Part shown: positions 59,942 through 64,000 of the stretch, piece by piece
Numbering within the stretch: position 1 is the stretch's first letter
Layout: every line of letters begins with the position of its first letter
Assembly: GCA_902581585.1 (NCBI GenBank)
Contig: CACHPB010000001.1
Coordinates: 62,001 to 126,000 of the forward strand
Origin: an uncultured Pelagibacteraceae bacterium
GTDB lineage: Bacteria > Pseudomonadota > Alphaproteobacteria > Pelagibacterales > Pelagibacteraceae
Direction: 5' to 3'
Length of the DNA stretch: 64,000 nucleotides
Notes under the pieces: model-generated
What the model was told of the DNA's origin: nothing
Databases searched by the model: none
Seen by the model: only the letters and a program-made list of their open reading frames with translations
Program-made: the position numbers and the translations under genes

Positions 59942-60412
59942 ATGTCAACTTTTGTGTACATGACTAGATGCGATGGCTGTGGTCACTGTGTGGATATTTG
60001 TCCATCAGATATTATGCATATCGATGAGACGATAAGAAGAGCGAAAAATATTGAACCAAACTTTTGTTGGGAATGTTACTCATGTGTAAAAGCATGTCCG
60101 AACCATGCGATCGATGTAAGAGGTTATGCAGATTTTGCTCCAATGGGACATAGTGTAAGAGTTAGAAGAGAAGAGGAAAAAGGAACTATTTCTTGGAGAA
60201 TAAAATTTAGAAATGGAACTGAAAAGAATTTTGTGTCGCCTATAACTACTAAGCCTTGGGGTAAATTTATTCCAAAATTAGCTGAAGGAGATAAGCCCAA
60301 TCAAGGAGAAATTAATTCTCAAATATTATACTCAGAGCCAGAGGGATTAAATACAAATAAAGAATTACCAAAAGTAGATAAGAGTGCTTTTAAAAAAGGA
60401 GTTTATTATTAA
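59942..60412 (+). CDS. aprB: Adenylylsulfate reductase beta subunit
   Basis: A 156-residue iron-sulfur protein. The first cluster motif CDGCGHCVDICPSD is near residue 9 and the second CWECYSCVKACPNHAID near residue 41, giving two [4Fe-4S] clusters. The remaining part (RREEEKGTISWRIKFRNGTEKNF) is the usual AprB beta-sheet, with a C-terminal tail that wraps AprA. TAATG links it to aprA. In the oxidative direction it accepts electrons from sulfite oxidation to APS. Confidence 0.95.
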   Translation: MSTFVYMTRCDGCGHCVDICPSDIMHIDETIRRAKNIEPNFCWECYSCVKACPNHAIDVRGYADFAPMGHSVRVRREEEKGTISWRIKFRNGTEKNFVSPITTKPWGKFIPKLAEGDKPNQGEINSQILYSEPEGLNTNKELPKVDKSAFKKGVYY

Positions 60413-62268
60413 TGGCTAGAAAAACTATAGTAGAAAATTGCGATATTTTAGTTGTTGGTGGAGGAATGGCTGGAACTGGTGCAACTTTCGAGGCTAGACA
60501 TTGGGGTAGAGATCTAAAAATAGTTTGTGTAGAAAAAGCAAATATAGACAGAAGTGGTGCGGTTGCTCAAGGTTTATATGCAATCAACTGCTACATGGGA
60601 ATGCAGTGGGGTGAAAACCAACCTGAGGACCACGTAAGATATGCAAGAAATGATTTAATGGGATTGGTCAGAGAAGATTTAGGATATGACATGGCTCGTC
60701 ACGTAGACTCGACTGTTCATATGTTTGATGAATGGGGTTTGCCAATGATGAAAAATAAAGAGACAGGTCGATACCAAAGAGAAGGTAAATGGCAAATAAT
60801 GATACATGGTGAAAGTTATAAACCGATTGTTGCAGAAGCAGCAAAAAAATCAGCAGATAAAATTTACAACAGGATAATGATTACCCATCTATTAATGGAC
60901 GAAAATAATGAAAACAGAGTTGGTGGGGCAGTTGGATTTAACATGAGAACAGGTGACTACCACGTATTTAAATCAAAAACAGTTATTGTTGCTGCTGGTG
61001 GGGCTTCACATATTTTCAAACCTAGAGCTGTAGGTGAAGGAATGGGAAGAACTTGGTATGCTCCATGGAGTAATGGATCAGCATATGCATTGCCTATTGC
61101 TGCTGGAGCTAAAATGACTCAAATGGAGAATAGAATTGTTCTTTGCAGATTTAAGGATGGTTATGGTCCAGTTGGCGCGTACTTCTTACATTTAAAAACA
61201 TACACACAAAATGCGAACGGTGAAAATTATGAGAAAAAATGGTACGAAAAAACAAAAGAATTAGTTGGAGAGTATATTGATCATCATCCTACTCCTACAT
61301 GTTTACGTAATCACGCTTTTATACAAGAAACAATCGCAGGCGGTGGACCAATTCATATGGTAACGAAAGAAGCATTTCAAGATCCACACTTAGAAACAGT
61401 TGGTTGGGAAAATTTCTTAGGTATGACAGTTGGACAGGCAGTTGTATGGGCTTCTCAAAATATTGATCCAAAATACACTAACCCTGAACTAACAACATCG
61501 GAGCCTTATGTTATGGGTTCTCACGCGACATGCTCTGGAGCGTGGGTAAGTGGCCCAGAGGATTTATCTCCACCTGAATATTTTTGGGGATATAACAGAA
61601 TGACAACAATTCAAGGTTTATTTGGTGCTGGAGATACTGTAGGTGGAAGCGCCCATAAATTCTCATCTGGATCTTTTACTGAGGGAAGATTAGCTGCAAA
61701 AGCAGCTGTTAAATATATAGAAGATCAAAAGGCAAATGATATTAAAGTAAGCGACAAGCAATGTGATAATTACAAGGAAGTGATTTATAAACCTTTAGAA
61801 AATTATACAGTCGGAAGAAATGAAATAACAGGTGGAACAGTATCACCAAGTTATATTTCCCCGATCCAAGGGTTACAAAGACTTCAAAAAATTATGGACG
61901 AATATGTAGGTGGAATAAGCTACAATTACATGACGAATGAAAATACTCTCAAAAAAGGTTTAGAGCTACTTGCGTGGCTTGAAGAGGATTTAGAAAATGT
62001 CGGTGCTGAAGATTATCACCAACTAATGAGAGCTTGGGAGCTAAAACATAGAACAATTACATCTCAATGTGTAACAGAACATACCTTGTTCAGACAAGAA
62101 ACTCGTTGGCCAGGTTATTATTATAGAGGTGATTATATGAAATTAGACGATGAAAATTGGCATTGTCTCACCCTATCTAGAAGAGATCCTAAAACAGGCA
62201 AGTTTACAATGGAAAAGGCACCTGTTTATCACATAGTTGATGAAAAAGAGAAAAAAGAAGCTTCTTAA
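60412..62268 (+). CDS. aprA: Adenylylsulfate reductase alpha subunit
   Basis: A 618-residue flavoprotein. FAD binding is at ILVVGGGMAGTGATFEARHWG, with RSGAVAQGLYAINCYMG nearby and the APS site region MTQMENRIVLCRFKDGYGPVG; SGAWVSGPEDLSPPEYFWG and GLFGAGDTVGGSAHKFSSGSF are C-terminal landmarks. It interconverts sulfite plus AMP and adenylylsulfate. In an aerobic SAR11-like cell the oxidative, sulfite-detoxifying direction is likely. It begins with a TAATG overlap with aprB and is followed by a 116-residue gene. Confidence 0.96.
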   Translation: MARKTIVENCDILVVGGGMAGTGATFEARHWGRDLKIVCVEKANIDRSGAVAQGLYAINCYMGMQWGENQPEDHVRYARNDLMGLVREDLGYDMARHVDSTVHMFDEWGLPMMKNKETGRYQREGKWQIMIHGESYKPIVAEAAKKSADKIYNRIMITHLLMDENNENRVGGAVGFNMRTGDYHVFKSKTVIVAAGGASHIFKPRAVGEGMGRTWYAPWSNGSAYALPIAAGAKMTQMENRIVLCRFKDGYGPVGAYFLHLKTYTQNANGENYEKKWYEKTKELVGEYIDHHPTPTCLRNHAFIQETIAGGGPIHMVTKEAFQDPHLETVGWENFLGMTVGQAVVWASQNIDPKYTNPELTTSEPYVMGSHATCSGAWVSGPEDLSPPEYFWGYNRMTTIQGLFGAGDTVGGSAHKFSSGSFTEGRLAAKAAVKYIEDQKANDIKVSDKQCDNYKEVIYKPLENYTVGRNEITGGTVSPSYISPIQGLQRLQKIMDEYVGGISYNYMTNENTLKKGLELLAWLEEDLENVGAEDYHQLMRAWELKHRTITSQCVTEHTLFRQETRWPGYYYRGDYMKLDDENWHCLTLSRRDPKTGKFTMEKAPVYHIVDEKEKKEAS

Positions 62269-62285
62269 ATTCAATAGATCATAAA

Positions 62286-62636
62286 ATGGCTTTATTAGAT
62301 AAATCCGATGAGGAAATTATTAAAATAGCTGAACCTATTTGGGCAAACTTAGTTAAATCATCAAACATTAAAGACTATGGTGGATTTACAAGAGATTTGT
62401 CATCTCAAATGATGTATGGAGCTAATGAAGTTGAGTTAGGCAAGCAATGGGCAAGCAACAAACTTATTTCAAGTTTAGCAGAAGGATGTAAAGCTATAGG
62501 CTGTTTAAGAAGAGGGCTTTATATCACCATACTTTACAAACAAACTAGCACTGAAATACCAGGAGACTTTTTAGGTAGACTCGTACTTGGAGATGAAGGG
62601 GATGAGGTGAAGGTTTTTGGAGCAACAATCTTTTAA
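62286..62636 (+). CDS. Conserved-position small protein in the apr operon, unknown function
   Basis: A 116-residue soluble protein beginning MALLDKSDEEIIKIAEPIW, 17 bp after aprA, so it is almost certainly cotranscribed. The middle carries two Cys close together, AEGCKAIGCLRRGLYITILYKQ, and the C-terminus has FLGRLVLGDEGDEVKVFGA. I recognise no family. The position argues for an AprBA accessory or regulatory function; the Cys pair could bind metal or be redox-active. Confidence 0.75.
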   Translation: MALLDKSDEEIIKIAEPIWANLVKSSNIKDYGGFTRDLSSQMMYGANEVELGKQWASNKLISSLAEGCKAIGCLRRGLYITILYKQTSTEIPGDFLGRLVLGDEGDEVKVFGATIF

Positions 62637-62686
62637 ATAATTAAAATATTCTTTGCATTTAATACAACTTGTGGTATCTCGCAAGT

Positions 62687-62833
62687 ATGTTTCAAAGAAT
62701 AAATCAAAATTTTAAAAAATTACCTTTAATCTTTGAAAATCAATTAAGCAAAATAATTAAATCATTTCTATATCTTTTTATATTCTTTGCCTGGGGTATT
62801 ATAATCTTAAGTACGGCTCAAAATTTTATTTAA
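62687..62833 (+). CDS. 48-residue single-pass membrane protein
   Basis: From ATG 62687 to TAA 62831-62833, 48 codons begin MFQRINQNFKKLPLIFENQ and end with one hydrophobic segment (SFLYLFIFFAWGIIILS). No family recognised. It lies between the apr accessory gene and tauE, in the same direction, so it may belong to the same transcript. Support is limited to membrane-protein composition and placement; a chance ORF is possible. Confidence 0.45.
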   Translation: MFQRINQNFKKLPLIFENQLSKIIKSFLYLFIFFAWGIIILSTAQNFI

Positions 62834-62882
62834 AGCATTCATATTTATTGACTTTGAACTATTAGAAGAATAGTTACTGATT

Positions 62883-63968
62883 ATGGAGTATTTTCTTCCA
62901 ATTGCACAAGTTGAAATTAATATTTTATATATTTTTGGTTTAAGTTTAGTTGTAGGAATTTTATCAGGATTATTTGGAGTAGGTGGAGGGTTTTTAATGA
63001 CGCCATTTTTAATTTTTATGGGTGTACCACCAATTTATGCTGTTCCAAATGAAGCAAGCAACATTCTTGGAACCTCTGTTTCAGGTTCTACAACGCATTA
63101 TCTTAAGGGTACACTTGATTATAAAATGGGGTTCATGATTGTAATTGGTGGGACAGTTGGAACGATTTTAGGTATTATAACTTTTTCATATTTTAAAGAT
63201 ATTGGGAAAATAAATGTAGTTATTTCTCTTGCTTATATGTACATCCTCGCAATTTTAGGAACTTTTATGTTAATTCAAGGTGTTTCAGAAATTGATAAAG
63301 CTAGAAAAAAAATTACTGAGAAAAAAAAATTACATAAACACTATTGGATACATGGATTACCTTTGAGAATGCGTTTTAAAAAATCTAAACTTTATGAAAG
63401 TGCGTTCACCCCAATTATAATTGGTTTAATTGTTGGTTTCATAGCAGCAATTATGGGAATTGGAGGTGCTTTTATACTTGTTCCTGCAATGATTTATTTA
63501 ATTGGAATGCCGACAAGGTTGATACCAGGCACATCTCTTTTTGTAACTATCTTTGTAAGTGCAATTGTAACAATTCTTCATGCTTTAAACTACGGAACTA
63601 TAGACTTAATTTTAGTTTTTGTTTTAATCTTAGGGTCAATAATTGGAGTACAGTTCGGACAAAAAATAGGTGAAAAAATTGACAGTTCAGAATTCAAAAC
63701 TATTCTGGCAATTCTTTTACTTTTAGTTGGTATCGCAATTGCATATGACACTTTTATTAAAGATGAAAATACATTGAATACTGCTGTAAATACAAGTGAT
63801 AATTTTGGAGCTTTAAGTCAATTTATATTAAACTTTTCTGAAGATATGCCAATATTTTATGGTCTTACATCAGTATTATTAGCTGTAGTACTCGGAGTTG
63901 GTGCTGCAATGATTAGAAGAATTTATTCTAATTGGAATGATGCACGTTTAGCAAAATTAAAAAAATAA
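62883..63968 (+). CDS. tauE: TauE/SafE (DUF81) family sulfite/anion exporter
   Basis: A 361-residue membrane protein with the duplicated family motif: GLFGVGGGFLMTPFLIFMGVPPIYAVPNEA in the first half and AIMGIGGAFILVPAMIYLIGMPTRLIPGTS in the second. Eight to nine hydrophobic segments and a middle charged loop (RKKITEKKKLHKHYW) are seen. Members export sulfite, sulfoacetate or related anions. Lying after aprMBA it probably relieves sulfite not oxidised by AprBA. It ends 32 bp before the end of the window. Confidence 0.9.
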   Translation: MEYFLPIAQVEINILYIFGLSLVVGILSGLFGVGGGFLMTPFLIFMGVPPIYAVPNEASNILGTSVSGSTTHYLKGTLDYKMGFMIVIGGTVGTILGIITFSYFKDIGKINVVISLAYMYILAILGTFMLIQGVSEIDKARKKITEKKKLHKHYWIHGLPLRMRFKKSKLYESAFTPIIIGLIVGFIAAIMGIGGAFILVPAMIYLIGMPTRLIPGTSLFVTIFVSAIVTILHALNYGTIDLILVFVLILGSIIGVQFGQKIGEKIDSSEFKTILAILLLLVGIAIAYDTFIKDENTLNTAVNTSDNFGALSQFILNFSEDMPIFYGLTSVLLAVVLGVGAAMIRRIYSNWNDARLAKLKK

Positions 63969-64000
63969 TTAAGCACTTCTATATAGTTTAGTCATAACAA

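Noticed and set aside
1..64000. tRNA, rRNA, CRISPR arrays, transposases, integrases, prophage genes or tandem repeats
   Set aside because: Scanned by eye for cloverleaf ends, repeated spacers and mobile-element proteins; none found. Long A/T runs are base-composition effects.

Overview
The window looks like a compact, AT-rich (visibly around 30% GC) alphaproteobacterial genome of the SAR11 / Candidatus Pelagibacter type. The indicators are many 1-4 bp overlaps between genes, intergenic gaps that never reach 300 bp, an aprM-aprB-aprA sulfite-oxidation module with a TauE-type exporter, a TPP riboswitch in front of an SSS-family (ThiV-like) transporter, several high-affinity ABC osmolyte/sulfonate/sugar importers, AmtB, and no transposase, prophage, CRISPR array, rRNA or tRNA that I could see. 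The assignment is inferred from gene content, not from a marker gene.

Layout. 1-1678: tail of an oligopeptide-type ABC ATPase, an AhpD-like protein, a DUF952 protein and an atypical SMR protein. 1725-5391 (minus): a tight run of very small single-domain proteins (three NTF2-like, several ferredoxin-like dimeric alpha/beta barrels such as DUF1330 and GYD, one cupredoxin) with one member broken by an in-frame stop. 5475-9219 (minus): cysK, cysE, an unannotated 36-residue cysteine-rich metallothionein-like ORF, a persulfide dioxygenase and a sulfide:quinone oxidoreductase. 9350-16981: 1-Cys peroxiredoxin, Asp/Glu racemase, alpha/beta hydrolase, glycine betaine-type proXVW, MFS carrier, pseudoazurin. 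16976-26116: sugar-type ABC importer (two permeases and binding protein, with a likely ATPase 4 kb away) around an unassigned MetE-like/cupin/NTF2-like catabolic cluster. 27055-40530: a sulfonate-flavoured region with an HpsN-like dehydrogenase, phosphotransacetylase, BASS symporter, an unusual double winged-helix regulator, second SMR protein, Ldh_2 dehydrogenase, epoxide hydrolase, tauCBA, taurine:pyruvate-type aminotransferase and alanine dehydrogenase. 40527-47877: tesA, lolD/ybbA-like and ybbP-like genes, thioredoxin, TPP riboswitch-thiV, rseP, HU. 48023-54916: amtB, bcp, rhodanese, ABA4-like protein, recX, cysQ, a DUF3553 protein, mnmA, a 27-residue basic ORF, metC. 54913-64000: MFS, pabB-pabA-pabC, HIT protein, aprM-aprB-aprA, an unknown 116-residue apr partner and tauE.

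How the genes fit together. Sulfur is the main theme. Reduced sulfur enters through SQR and the persulfide dioxygenase; organosulfonates enter through TauABC and are deaminated by the aminotransferase/Ald pair. Sulfite made by either route can be oxidised by AprABM or exported by TauE, while CysE/CysK, CysQ and MetC handle cysteine and methionine sulfur. The most useful new observation is a 15-bp motif, AACCC-N5-(G/A)GACA. It occurs twice, 32 bp apart, upstream of the double winged-helix regulator, and once more (in inverse orientation) in the tauA/tpa divergent promoter region, which suggests one regulon. Other noteworthy signals are hairpins directly after the binding-protein gene in all three binding-protein-first ABC loci, extra N-terminal domains in all three permease systems, two SMR proteins without the essential TM1 glutamate, and several conserved-looking micro-ORFs.
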